The notes under the pieces were generated by a model. The model saw only the letters and a list, made by a program, of their open reading frames with translations, was not told the DNA's origin and did not search any database. Shown here piece after piece: positions 35,793 through 52,914 of a stretch of 64,000 nt of DNA. The stretch comes from Carallia brachiata (Eukaryota > Streptophyta > Magnoliopsida > Malpighiales > Rhizophoraceae): the NCBI GenBank assembly GCA_021464245.1, contig JADCRB010000110.1:868001-932000 (forward strand). The letters are read 5' to 3'. The translations under genes and the position numbers were made by a program. Position 1 is the first letter of the stretch; every line of letters starts with the position of its first letter.

Positions 35793-37978
35793 GACTTTTG
35801 GGGTTTTTTTTTTTTTTTTCCCCTTTCTCCTCTATGTAGTATTATTATTGTCATTATTATTCAGGATTAACTTTGTTACGCTTTTTATTCCTACTTTTTT
35901 TTTTTTTTTTTTTTTTGCTTTAAGGTGCTAAAGGGTTTATAATTATATGTGTAATTGGGGAAATAGAGGGATCAATGTAATGCATAGCAAGATAATTATA
36001 TGTCTGTAAGATAATTTGAGGGCCTTCACTTATTGTAATGAGAGAGGACGCTTCCTGTCCTCCTCCTGTTGTTGTTGCTGTTGTTGTTGTTGTTTTAATT
36101 GAGAATAGAATTCAGTTGTTTCCTGCTTTCAAGTGTTTAAAAAGTTTAGGTGAAAATGCCTTTGTGTTCCATATGAGATCGTGTGAGTTGGGAATTTTGG
36201 GGAATGGTGGAATGACAGGCTGTTGTTCCGTGTTCTGACATAACCGCAAAAGAAAGAAAGAAAGAAAGAAAAGGGTATCTTTGGTTGGACATGATCTTTT
36301 CCCTTTCAGGAAAGTATTGGGGGTGGATTTTTCGTTCTGAGACTGCCATTTGTCACTTCTTTGTAAGTTTAAACTTGTGTAGTGTTTCTAAATGGAGATA
36401 CCTTTGCATAGATTTTTCAGACAATGTACTTCTCTGGTAGCTCCATTTTGAGGCAGGGTTTATTGTTTCCAGGTCACCTTTGTAACGACCCGGACTTTAG
36501 GTATTTGACTGCTGGGCAGAGATGGCGTAAGATAAGAGGCCAGAACCCAGCCTTCAGTGTATGAGATGTGTGGAAATTTTAAAAACTAAAATTAAAATAA
36601 AAAAGGAGAGTGACTGAAAAAGGTCCACTCGCGTGGGAGCGGAAATGTTGGCACTTGGCATGCCTCGGTTCAATTTGTCAAGCTTTTGTCAACTTCATGT
36701 TCCTATTTTCCACCGAGCAACTTTTCTTAACTCAGATAATTTGAAACACAGAAAAATTTTTGGAACACTTAATTATAAAGATAAAGTAAATATAGTTGAA
36801 TTATTAAAAATATATTAAATTTAAAAAATAAAAAATAAATAAATTATTATATATTATTAAATTAATGATATATTTTATTAAAAATGTTCATATAATCTCA
36901 CTTTGAATAAAAATTAAGAGAGAAACCAAAGAAATTGACAAGCTGATGGAAACTTCTATAAATACAAAAGTCTTGTCCCCCTAGGTTGCTAGGTTCAGTA
37001 TGCTCAACCAGAAGAGATGTACGTAATTGGTTGTTCAATTGAAGTGGTGGGTTTGAAAGGACTGCTTGGTGGCAGATCCAGTGTGTGGGGAGAATCGTGG
37101 TTGACTCTTCTTCACTGTTATCCCATCGGACCATCGAGAAAACACCCATATGCCATGGATAATGTCACACTGTCTCTTCCGGGTGGTGGCCATGTAGAAG
37201 TGGAGCATTGACTACAGCGACTTCACTTTCAAATTGTTGGGTAGAGGAAAACTTATGTATCCAACCTTATTTTCATTACATTTTCTCCAAAAAAAAAAAA
37301 AAAAAAAGAAAAGTTGCTTTTGTAATTGAAATCCGTCACAATGAAGCGAGATGTTAAGGTGCTTCAATGCCAATTAAAACAAATAGTTTGAGGATTTCTA
37401 ATTTGATTTATTTTTTTTAGTATAATTTACTTATAATCTTATACTATATCATAAGTGATATTTATTAAAAATAAAAATTAAAATATAAATTTATATGATA
37501 TAAAATATTGAGTAAATTATGTAAAAAAAAAAGGAGTAAAATTAACACGATGATCAATAAAGCTCACAACTTCTATGTTTTGACTGGGATAAACGAACAA
37601 GTAGTCGCCTGTCATATTGCCGCAAAAGAAGCGGAAAGTCTATCGACGATGTGTCATGATCTAAGATGTCTCTTACTTTATTTGGCTCTTGAAGAGAAAT
37701 GCAGCGAAACGTTGGGCCTTTAGAGCAAGTGAACGATTGGGGGACGAAGACATATCATGAACAAATTGGTGGCCTTACTAAGTTAAGAAACTAGAAAAGG
37801 CATGACGGCAACGAATATCACTTCCTTGAAACGGGAAACGGGACAGAGCTAGATAGAAGTTGGCATACCATACCCAGAAAATCCCTTTTTTATGCCCATT
37901 AAGATTAGGGTAAAAAATCAAAAAAGGGCAAAAAAAAAAAAAAAAACACTTTTCAGCGGCAGCCAAAATTAGGGTTCG

Positions 37979-38032
37979 GAGAAATCATTGTGTATAACTT
38001 TTTTTTTTTTGAGAAATCATTGTGTATAACTT
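37979..38032. repeat. 22-bp perfect direct repeat flanking a T10 run
   Basis: GAGAAATCATTGTGTATAAC plus TT occurs at 37979-38000 and again, identically, at 38011-38032. The ten bases between the two copies are all T. This resembles a long target-site duplication around a homopolymer insert. Confidence 0.85.
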
Positions 38033-38598
38033 AGTTGCCACCAAATTTAAAATTGGAAGTCACTCATACTTGAATTCCCTCCCCACTTCAATGAGACAAA
38101 AAAGAAAATCAGAGATTGGAGAGAGTAGGCAGTATGTATGTGGACAGTTTTCAGTTGTTTACGAATCGAAGACGCTGCACAAATGGAATACTTAATTTCT
38201 CGCTGATTGGTTAAATATGTAAATGATGTATAAAGTATAAACTATAAAGTATAGAGACCACCAAAAAAAACCCACCAAAAACCAAAAGAAAAAAAAAAAG
38301 GAGGGATGCTGCATTTATACAATGACAACGGCGACAAAAGGACGGGCTGGAAGCCTGGAACCAAATACTACTAAAAAATAATTAAAAATAAAAATAAAAA
38401 ATAACTTCATAACAAAGTAAATGGTGCAAAACTTACTTGAAAAGAAAATTCTTAACCGTCAGATTATTGGAAATGTGGGATGATGGAATCGTCGGTGGTT
38501 GTACCACCAAAGTTTTGCTGTCCACGTGGCCCCTATCCAGTTGGGGTTGTTTTTGTGAGAGAACAAAGATAGACTTAATATATTTATTAATATATTTA

Positions 38599-39121
38599 GG
38601 GGGTGTTTGGATTAACTTTTAAAAGAGTGTATTTGTATTTTATTTTTAAAAAGTAGGAAAATAAGTATTTGGTAAACTTTTTAGCATTCTTATTTGATTC
38701 TTCTTATCCTCTTATTTGATTTCCTAACAGCAGTTAATTGAAAAACAAATTCACACTACATTTTGCTGATTTTTGAATTACTTTTCACTTTTTAATATTA
38801 ATAATAATTTATATGAACTAGATTATCTTTAAAAAAATATTTATATAATTTTACTTTTTTTTTTACTTGACGCATGAATTAGATATGTTAATTTATTTTA
38901 TTAGTATTTATATAATTTCAATAATTTTTTTTAAATATTCTTAAATAATATTTTTTTCACTTCAAATTTTTTTAATATTGATATTTATAAAAAAAAATCT
39001 CAAACATAATAAAAATTTTAAGCAAATATAGGAATCGACAATCAGCAATCAACAATCAGCAGTAGCAATTAATAACAACAATCAATAATAGTAACATTTA
39101 ACAATTAATCCAAACAGGCTC
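38599..39121. mobile_element. Tourist-like MITE (PIF/Harbinger type), 523 bp
   Basis: The left end is GGGGGTGTTTGGATTAA. The right end, on the other strand, is GAGCCTGTTTGGATTAA, matching at 14 of 17 positions. TTA flanks both sides (38596-38598, 39122-39124), the target preference of the superfamily. The interior is AT-rich with a repetitive CAATCAGCAATCAACAATCAG patch near the right end and no transposase. Confidence 0.75.
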
Positions 39122-39302
39122 TTAATACATAATATAACACAAGATAACATAAGATAAAACAAACGGTCTTATTGGGTTATAAGGATTTGTGTTCCCCGTC
39201 GTGGACCATATCAAAAACACAGAAACTTATTCAACTGTAAACCAACAGTGCAAAAGTACAACAAACAATCCAGCAACCCACATTATCCACCCCAAATGGG
39301 TA

Positions 39303-40856
39303 CTAATCAACTGCATCGAAGCAAGGGGTGAAAAAGAAGATATCATCGAGCCGATCATTACTAGGAGAGTTGCCACCATACACCAACAGCCCTTGCTTGC
39401 CACTCAGGCAACCTGAAGCAAAAGCGCACCATCCACGCGGCCCAGGATGATCGTCCGAACCCAGCCCATCATCCAACCTCTTCCAAACCCGAGTCTCAGT
39501 GTCCAACGCATAGGCCTCGCTGGTAAATTTCCCAGCGCCTAGGTGGCCCAAGTCACTGGGGTCTACCTCCCCACCGTATGTGATCATGTACTTTCCGATC
39601 CCCATCGTAGAAAATACGCTTCGAGCGGTCGGATTTTCGCCACTTGTCTCCACCTGTTCCCACGATTGTTGGGCCGGATCAAAGCAATGCACGTCGTCCA
39701 TCTCGACTCCGGAGAAGCCGTACACGACCCATATCTTTCCTTGGGCTACGGCAAGTCCAGGCCCGCCTCTGCCCTTCAAGTTGTCCCCTGGTGAAGGATA
39801 TTTGATCCACTTTTGTTCAACCACGTCATAGGCCCACAGATCACTTAGCCGCCCGGCGACCCCACACCCGCCAAAGATGTACACGTGGCGGTCATCGGTT
39901 GTGATTGAATGGTAGCTCCGGTGAGCAGGCCCGGCATCCCCACTCGACAGTAGGGTCCATTTACTTGTAGTTGTGTCAAAAGAATACAGCTCGTTAAGCT
40001 CTTTATGTTCGGCATCCCTGCCACCAAAGACATAGATTGTTTGGCCGACAGCGGCCATCGCGACGCCCACACGTGGCGGAGGGATATCTCCGGAGACATC
40101 GGCTGCGGACCACGTTGAGGCTTCAAGATCAAACACATGAAGTTTGTTGTCGACGGGGACGCGTGGCGTGAACTCGCCACCAAACGCATAGGCCTTGTGT
40201 CCTACCACAGCTATGGCATGTGAGCTTCTGGCTCCTGGCCCATTTCCTTTCTGGACAAGCTGATATCAAGCAGCACAAGCACAGATAGTACCCAAGTCCA
40301 TCTTAAAATCAGAAGTTCGTAACTTTGTTTAATCAGATTTTTCATTCTGGCTCTCACAGATAGCTTTCTCTTTTTTTTTTTTTTTACACCAAAAAATGAA
40401 AAAGAAAAACAAATTTGAACTTCTTCGCTCCACAGAAAAAAAATAATGATAACTATAATGGAACGTGTATAATTAACTTTTTTTTTTCGTTTTTAATAGT
40501 ATTAAATAAGTTAATCGACACAATAATAATAATTATAATATTTCATGATACGGATCATAGGACTTGTCAAAAAAAGAAACGGAAAAAAAACAAAGAGGTT
40601 TATGTTATGTGTAACACTAAACACTTAACAGGACTCTATAGATGATCAGTTCCAAAATATTTGTTGCCAACAGAATTACAGTAATGATCAAGAAAGACAA
40701 CAGCAGAAGCAAGAGTTTCAACTTCCAAGCAGACCAAGTAAACGGTTTCGACTGAACCAAGAAAAGAATCAACAACAGAGCAATTGTAAAGCAGTACTCA
40801 AAAAGAGAAAGAAAAGCTAGCAAACCTTGACCCATTTGCCCCGCAAAGTTGACATC
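39303..40856 (-). CDS. NSP5: Kelch-repeat protein, nitrile-specifier protein 5-like
   Basis: Two exons on the minus strand: 40856-40827 (MSTLRGKWVK) and 40259-39303, with GT-AG borders, 328 residues, about the length of Arabidopsis NSP5 (At5g48180). The fold is a kelch propeller: repeated blocks such as GHKAYAFGGEF, GQTIYVFGGRD, RHVYIFGGCG, KIWVVYGFSG, MITYGGEVD and GLLVYGGNSP. In Brassicales, relatives steer glucosinolate breakdown toward nitriles with an Fe2+ bound by an ExxxDxxxH motif. Here the matching stretch reads E-V-D-P-S-D-L-G-H, with serine at the Asp position. Outside Brassicales this ancestral-type kelch gene has no proven role, so the NSP name records ancestry and not activity. 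A TATA box lies 85 bases upstream of the start codon. Confidence 0.88.
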
Positions 40857-43800
40857 GCTCCTTGACTAACTAGCCGGGTCTAGAACTTCCACCAGCGAGT
40901 CTCCTCTCAAGGGGTTCTCTCTTTATCAAATACCATCTACTATTTATAAGCCGTGATTTCCTACTCAGAAGATTATAATTAATTATGTTATTTAATATTT
41001 GATTTTCACCTGTTTTATGCACACACACTCAATAGTTTAGTTGAAGTGATAAAAAATATATTTTCTTTTTTACACTTATTTTTTTCGAACGGTAAATTAT
41101 CATCTTCATTACAATATAGAGGAAAAAAACAAAAACTTTGGCGGAAATAGGAGGGATAATTCAGATTCATGTTAAGAGCTTAGATTTTGTTTCTTTGAGG
41201 GAATCGTTTACCAATTAGTACACCCGCCCCCAGCTTTTGATCTCTCGGTTTTGTTTTCTTCTTCGATAAACTATTTTGGCGCATGCTTTCTGCGTAATAA
41301 CTTAATTAATTAAAGGATAACGTTAAGGAATTAAGAAATAAGGATACTTTTTTTTTCAACTGCGAGCAGTGGGGTTGGACGTGACGATGATCTCGACACA
41401 GGGCAATGTTTTATATTTCACACATATTATTTTATACAAGAATATTTTTAATGTGCGCGTGGGCCGTGCCATTGCCAGTGCTAACATCAGTATTTTTGTA
41501 AGCTACTGCAGCTGATAAGAAAGAACAATTTTTTGACTTGATGAAATGAAAATATTTTTTTAAGTAGTAATAAATTGATATAAATTATTAGATAATTAAA
41601 ATTATTAAAAAATATCAAATATCATTCAATAACATTATATTATTATTTAAATGTAATTATATAATCTTGTACTGTAATACTTCTTCTATTTAAAAAAAAA
41701 AAAAAAAAGAAACGCAAGGGGTAAACGTAAGATTCCCCACCCCGGGCCCAGCCCGATTGCAATTGAAAATGGGGCCAGTTCAATTAATATTTAATAGACA
41801 AATGCAAACAAAATGTTAATATTGTGAATGAAGCAGAGGAATGTTTGAAGAGTTTTATCACTTTTATTGGTCCATTCAGCTTGATTTGAATTGATCAAGA
41901 TGCGTGTGACTTCTGAATGCTAAAGATAATAATAATAATTAACATAGAGTAGCTTATCAACAAAGGAGATGCAGTGACAATTGAAGGAAACGAAGCCAGT
42001 AGAAAAGTAAGCAATATTAAAAAAAATTTCCTAGAAAGACAAAGACCCGCTTAATGACTCAACGAAACAAATCAATGACTGGCACATGAAAAACAAAAGA
42101 AAAGGGGAACAATCAATGTTTAAGGATTTTCATCAGTCATCACAACCCTTTTCTAGCGAACTGCAACAAGGTCATGAAAGCGTAAAGCATAAAAATGGAG
42201 AACAGCAGGACAGTTTCTTTTTGGGCCTATTGGGACTGCTGCACTGTTGGGCCTGCTTGATGGGCCTCGGCATTGAGCCCAGCAGAGGCTTTCAATTACC
42301 AAAAATTATATTTGTTCATCATCATTTCGAACGTGGGACGACTCCTGCATCGCAGAACCACTGGCATAACAATCAACCAATACTACCGTATATTGTTGTC
42401 TAGTAGTAAAAGTTCGAATGTGTCGATCTCAAGTTTTTAGATTTGAACCTTATTAGGGTATGCGGTGGGATTAAATCTACTTCAGCATTAGGGTTTATGA
42501 CTGCCGTAACTATCCGGATTTGTAGCCCTACCATGATGACATGACGCAATATTACCTGACAAAATGTCGCGGCGTTATTCTCGCTTTCTGATTTCTTTAC
42601 CAAAAATTAAAAAAAATAACAATCAATCAATAGTAACTAAAATCAAATGATTTACCATAAGTGATATGATTAGTAATTGAGACTTGCAGTTGAGTAATTG
42701 AGATTTAATCTCTAATTTTTCTCTTCGTCAGCCTCGTTTCTCGTAATAATAGATCTCTACTAAGATAACACGATTCAATGAAATGGTGTGCTCAGAAACG
42801 GAAATGACACAGCTCAGGATAAAAAAGGGTTTGTGCTCATTCCTTTACGAAAACTAGGAAGATGGTAATTAATGTGTAGTTCTAGCAAGAAAACGACTCT
42901 AATTGTTTGCGCACGTACCTGTTGAAATTGGAGCATGTACTAGCTCTCTAGATCCAGGATGATGTCAAGTGCCATACTTTATGAGCCAATAAAAATCACA
43001 GTTAGGGGCGGACGGAAGGAGGGGGAGGGGAGGAGTGGGGCAGAAGGAATGAAATTTGGTACAAGTTCATCCAAACTGATTGCATAGTAGAATGGGACGA
43101 AGAATTTACAGCCCTTCAGAGTGGTTTCCAATTAGATTAGCAGAAATCATTCATGCCCATTGTTCTCTTAGTTGCAATAACTCTGGACTAAGAATTCTGT
43201 TCCCATCAACCATTAGGCTAGAATTTTACCATAACCATGCCACACGGAGTCCAACCAGAAGAGGATTTTGTTAAGCAGGTACCCGTGAAGATGTTCTTTT
43301 TTTTTTCACTAGTCACATAAGATTTTATTAAGAAATTGTGAGAGACAAGCAGATAGATGTCCAATTTCGTAAAGAAGATATGATTTATTTCGCGAAATAA
43401 TATGATTTCGATTATGAGCTTTAAAATAAAATCTCTCCTACATTATTATGTTCTTCAATCCATTTGTCCAGTTTTCGAGCCTTACAAGTCATTTTTCGGT
43501 AAACTTACATACAAGAACTCAACAAATTGAATATGCTACATTATTGATTAGATTGTCCCTCAAAATTTCCTGCTAGGAAAATATAAGCTTGCTGCACTGC
43601 AAAAGTGTCCCAGATAAGGAGTGGGGCTGGAAATAATGAACATGTGTTTCAAGAAATGTGTACATTTTTCTTTGTTTGACCCATGGCGAATGTAACAAAG
43701 GTTTCGCCAGCGACTTGAAGTCCGTTCTATATGTTCCAAACATCCGCTTCAATCCAAGTACAGGAGGTCACGGCCTCAAGGGATTTTTATTTTTATTTTT

Positions 43801-46800
43801 TTAACAAAAGATTATTTTTTTGATGCATTGAAAATGAAAATATAAGGCTAAACCCCACAATCTTTTAACAAGTATTAGAATTATGTATCTAAGCAATATA
43901 AAATGACTAAGTACTTATGATATTTTTTACGTCAAACAGTAAACCGTAAGTTTAATCTCATCACTTGACTATAATAAAGTTTGAACTCATAATTTTTTAT
44001 AAAAAATATTAATTTTTTTATCAGTTAAATTACATAAATAATACTACTCAGAGCATTAAATTGAGCTAGCGCTAGGAGGACACCGAACAGCCAAATTAAA
44101 TCTCGGAAAATGGCAATGGGCCGGTAGCTCTATCTAAGGTGGGTGGGTGGGTGGACTGCCTTTTCAAGTCTGTTGCATTGCAATCCTTAGTATTAGTAAT
44201 GAAAGTTTCACTTCATCTCGACCCCAGTACCTTTTATTCAGCCTTCTATATTAGCCAGAATCCAATTATTTAGGTCAGATCACATTAAATTGATTCATTC
44301 TGAAATTTTTTTTCCAATACTTTGTCCTGTTTTCATGTCATTTTCATAAGATATTTCATCGATCGCCTCAACTACCAACCACCATGTGTGGCAAGTGGCA
44401 ACTAATAGTTTATGCAGACAAATCTAACACAAAAGAAACCTTCTCCTCTGTTGACAACCACCAAGAACTGTTTGAGTCAAGTTTAATATTCTCTATCTGA
44501 TTTTTTTTTTCTTGCTATTAATTTTGATCGAGTAGGGTTACAACTCCTAGAGTGTTCAACTGTTAAGGGATATGAGAATTTTTAAATGAACTTGTATTAA
44601 TTTAAAAAAAAAAAGACCCAAGACTATGTAGGATGCTTATAGCAAAATAGATACATTATATATAGAAGAAAAATTGAGTGAGTAAACTTTGCAACGTAGA
44701 CATATTAATTAAAGTAGATACACATTTCACTCAAATAAATAAATAAAATAGATCCACAAATATTTCAGTTGATACAAGAAATGAAACCTAAATAGATGAT
44801 GAGAGTGAAGAGAAAACGATTTAAATTAACTTGAGAATTTTTTATCATATTCAAAACACTTGCATATATCCAAAGATAAAAAGAAATTCATATAACTAAT
44901 CTCAATTAAGTTTAACTAAGATTAGAGTTGCGTTGTTCAAGTAGAGTTGCAATTTATTATCGACAAAAACAACATTGGCGCCGTACCCAACGGTTGGCGG
45001 AGTTTTGGGCGCATTAATTTCACATTTTGGTCGTTGAAATAATCTGGTATTTAAGCATTATTCTTATTATTGAAATATAACAGTTTTGCTTAATTTTTTG
45101 AATTACTTGGGTATCAACAAAATAATCGAAGTCAAGCAAAAGCTCGACAATTCATTTGCTTTTACATGCCATGTAACTCTAGTTCAATATCGTGTAATCT
45201 GCTATCTGAAGAAGTCAAAAGAATAATTTTGGCGAAAATTTTCTGGTAATTAAGCAAAGATTGTCATTGATTTACTTATAATTTTGGATTGAATTTACAG
45301 AACATGGCCAACTCCTTCACATCATCCCAATTAAGGTAATTTAAACAAGATTTTAAACAAGATTTTACAGTTAACTTATTCTACCCGTGACCTAGTGTAT
45401 TTGCTCAAATAACATCCACTCCTGTCAGATTCTTTTCAACAGAGTGCAGATTAAAACGACCACCCCACCAGCACCTGCTGTCAATTTTCTTTTTTTTTTG
45501 CACTTGCATTGAATGGGTTGGTTAGGATTCAAATTGAGAGCAACCTGTCAAAGATTGGAGAAAGAAATAAACTATTGAACTCCTTGATTTGCACTAACTT
45601 CACTGGGCGGACGACTAAAGAAAATGACAAAGTCACATTAGACTGGTTACGGGGCCATCCTTGAATTTATTAATTTATTTTTGCTCTGACTTCCATCGAG
45701 ACTCCACTGGCTTACTAGTCAACTTTGGGATCTTAATTTTAGCACCTCATTAATGCTCTGCGGTAGCGCGCCAACGTCTTTTTTGTTGGATTCATTGGAT
45801 TGCAATTCACGTTCACGCTATTACCGAACCATTCAAAATAATACTTTTGCTGGGCTTTTTTTTTTTTTTTCATTTATTAAGAAATTTATTATATTAAAAA
45901 TTATATAATAAAAATAATTTTTTTTATAAATTCTACACTCACTACTCATAATTAAAATTTAATATTTTATAATAAAAATTTTAAATATTAATCACTAAAG
46001 TGTTTAAAAGTAAACGCTGAAAGGAAAAATATAGGTGGACGGAATTTGGTGGATGGAGAATAGACGCGGGAATTTTTTTGTGTAATTAGATAATTTTTTT
46101 ATGTAACGAGAAACTAAATTATTGTAACAAATTTTGAAGTATTTTTTCATATATTTTTTCGTTGTAAAAATTAAGTGTCTAGTTACACAAATAAATTACC
46201 TGCTTATATAAAAAAAAATTTCATTCTATTTTTTATCCACCTAATCTCGTATACCTAACGGACGGGACTAACGCTGAAAATCTTCAGAAATGCCGAAGTA
46301 CTCCTTGCAGTGATGATATGCAATTATACGTAGCCAAGTAGTTCTCATTCCCCGTTCCACTTGTCATCCGCTTTAACTTTCTGCTCTTTTCCCCATGAAC
46401 TGAGGGTCATTACCTGATAATATATAAGTAAATACATAAAAAAATATATAATTAATTTAATAATATTTAATAATTTATTTATTTATTTAAATTTAATATA
46501 TTTTTTATAATTAAATAATTTAGATATCTACATACAAACTATATTCTCATTCATATACGTCCACTTATCTTTTTCTTTTTATATTTGTCCGTCCGTTGAT
46601 ATTGGGCATGTCTCTCGCCCTTACAGAAAAGCAAACATGATATCATAATTCTAATTCTGAAAATAAAATATATAGTTTATAAAATTTAAAAAAAGTTATA
46701 ATTATTATATACTTCATGAATTAATAAATTTTTTAATTAAAAAAAAACATAGTAGTGGATTTCTCCTTAATGCAGCTATGGACTCGTCATGTGATTTGGA

Positions 46801-48621
46801 TGAATTCTCTTTCCCTTTTTCGATAATTACGCTCCCAAAATACAACATATTAGGTCTGTGTTAACATAAAATGAGTTTCTCTAAAGCATAATTATGTACA
46901 TCACTTTTACAAAGATAAATATCTAGTTTAAATCTCATAATTAATTTTAGATAGTAAGGCCAAGTTCCAATGCCCCCGAAGCTATCTTGTTTACATTGTA
47001 GGCAGAATCATGATTTCTTCAAAAGGAGAGCATTAATTTCTCTTAATATCTTATCCTATTTTTAACAACAAAAAATAAAAAAAGAATATATACCTTTGTA
47101 TGACACTGTATACTTTAAAATCAATTTTTTGTATTAAAAGACTCATTGAATTATGTGTTACATAATAAATATAACTCTCTTATTTTCATAAATTTTATAT
47201 TTTCTTATACTATAATTAAAATTAAAGACTTTTAAATAAAAATTTAAATTCTAATTATTAAGGTCTATCTGAAAAACTTAAAATCATCTAATCAAAAGTA
47301 GAACTGTGAAATGAATCGGGTCAAAATGAGTTTCAAATAAAATTAACATTAAGCTTAAAATAATAATTTAAGTAAGAGTCTAGGGAGACACAAATGTCTT
47401 AATATAGGGGGCAAAATTATCTCTTTAATATAGAGGGTAAAAATAGACATACGTGTTTCTCATTACATCTCCCTCCGTTTCTCCTTAATTTTTCTTTATA
47501 TATATATATTTATATTTATTTATTTATTTGTTTATTTATTTTTTCCTTTCCTCTATTTTCCTTCTTTCTCTCTCTATGTCTAGTCAATCCCAATGAGACT
47601 AAGGAAGATAACTTTTTATTTTTCTTTTCATTCATTTTATCTTCATTACATTTTTTTGAAACACAAGAAGGCTATATCTTTTTAGTTAAATCAATTTAAA
47701 TATTAATTAAGACTAAATTTTCATGCTTAATAAGTCTTTCCTATTTTAAATGGAATTAGTTGTAACCTAATATAATTTTTAAATATTAAAATTTAACATA
47801 ACAAAAATTTAAGTAAAAAGGAGAAATAAATCATGGGTTGCATTAGCCTCGTGCCTCGTGCCCGGGCGATGCAATTGACCATTTCCCATCTACCATTCTG
47901 CAAGTGGTACATCTATGTTTTAAGATTGATTGTTTTAGATCAAATATTTTGTTTTTTTTAAATAAAAAAATAATAGTGATATTTTATAATTTTATTAATT
48001 ATAATTATTTAGCTCAACAATTTCTCTCACATATAAATGTGTCGATAAAAATTTAAATTTATAATTTTATAATACAAATGAAAATTTTGAATTATTAGAC
48101 ACATAGATTGATGCTTGTATCAAATAAACTATCAGTGAACTTATTTGATTTTCTTTATGTTTAAGTGATTATAATGTGTCCGTCAGTTGCTATTTATTAA
48201 CATAAATTAATTAACTAAAAAAATTAAGAATAAATTATCCAAAGACTCGACGGATGCTTGGGCACACCGTTGCCGTTTACGAGTCACGAGGCGAACCCCA
48301 TCTTCATACGCATTTTTCAATAAATATCGTTTTTTCAGGAAGAGAAATAATAAATAATTAATAATCATTAATTTAAGTATTAATTTGAGTAGTAAGAGAT
48401 TTAATATCTCTTAAATAAATTTTTAAATAAATTCATGAATTCGAACTTTTATATAAAAAGAGCGATGTTAGAGAGTCACTTCTAATATAATTTTGACAGT
48501 ATTTGAATTAGATAAGTCGGAAACCGGCTTAATATACCAAATACCAGAGTAAGAAAAAAAAAAAATAAAATAAAAAAGTCACAAACTCCATTGGATCAAG
48601 CTCCCTCGCTTTCTCTCTGCC
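40857..48621. other. Long gene-poor stretch
   Basis: No gene could be supported over almost 7.8 kb. It is AT-rich with A/T runs. A degraded tRNA-like patch may lie on the minus strand at about 42321-42392 (GTTCGAA in a T-loop-like position). The frame at 42086-42403 covers that patch and has no motif. An enriched CTCTCCCT/TCTCTCTC patch lies near 47465-47580. No long terminal repeats or transposase remnants were seen. Confidence 0.5.
40941..40948 (-). promoter_or_regulatory. TATA box of the kelch gene
   Basis: TATAAATA on the minus strand, 85 bases before the start codon at 40856, a fitting position for a short leader. Confidence 0.6.
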
Positions 48622-48630
48622 TATAATAAA
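48622..48630 (+). promoter_or_regulatory. TATA-like element of the thiolase gene
   Basis: TATAATAAA about 296 bases upstream of the start codon. The distance fits if the leader has an intron: GTAATC at 48708 and TTCTGCAG at 48896-48903 are plausible splice sites before the ATG at 48926. Confidence 0.4.
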
Positions 48631-48925
48631 GCAGGTAATAGAAACATTGCAACATCGGTCTCCTCTCAACATTTCTCTCGCAAATTGTCCTTCCTTCCTA
48701 ATCAGATGTAATCCTCGTTTTTTTCTTACCTCAGTTCACCTCTGCGTCTGCCTTGTTCTATTTTTCCTCGTTAATCTTAGATCTGATGTTTTGTTTCCTT
48801 TGTTTCAATGCTGCGTTTGTCTCGTCTGCCTTGTTTATTGGTTGGCAACCTTATTGGATTGAGTTTACCGAAAGAATAATTTTTTTTTTTGTCAATTTCT
48901 GCAGATTTTGTATTTGTTGGTCTCC

Positions 48926-52914
<3,989 letters not shown>

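Larger units (their letters stand above)
35793..39302. other. Intergenic stretch
   Basis: The first few hundred bases are the NF-YB 3' flank, with long T runs (35803-35818, 35896-35916) and a GTT repeat near 36064-36095. Further on are an (AAAG)n tract near 36246-36271, an A run at 37291-37306, a 22-bp direct repeat around a T run and a Tourist-like MITE. Open frames at 37017-37211 and 37508-37723 have no recognisable content. Confidence 0.5.

Noticed and set aside
42321..42392. Possible tRNA gene on the minus strand (TGGTTGATTG..., GTTCGAA)
   Set aside because: The B-box deviates at its last position, no proper A-box or acceptor stem is present, and stems do not pair. At best it is a degraded tRNA-like SINE.
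40857..48621. Search for an LTR retrotransposon in the long gene-poor stretch
   Set aside because: No long direct repeats, primer-binding site, or gag/pol-like frames were seen by eye. A self-dot-plot would be decisive.
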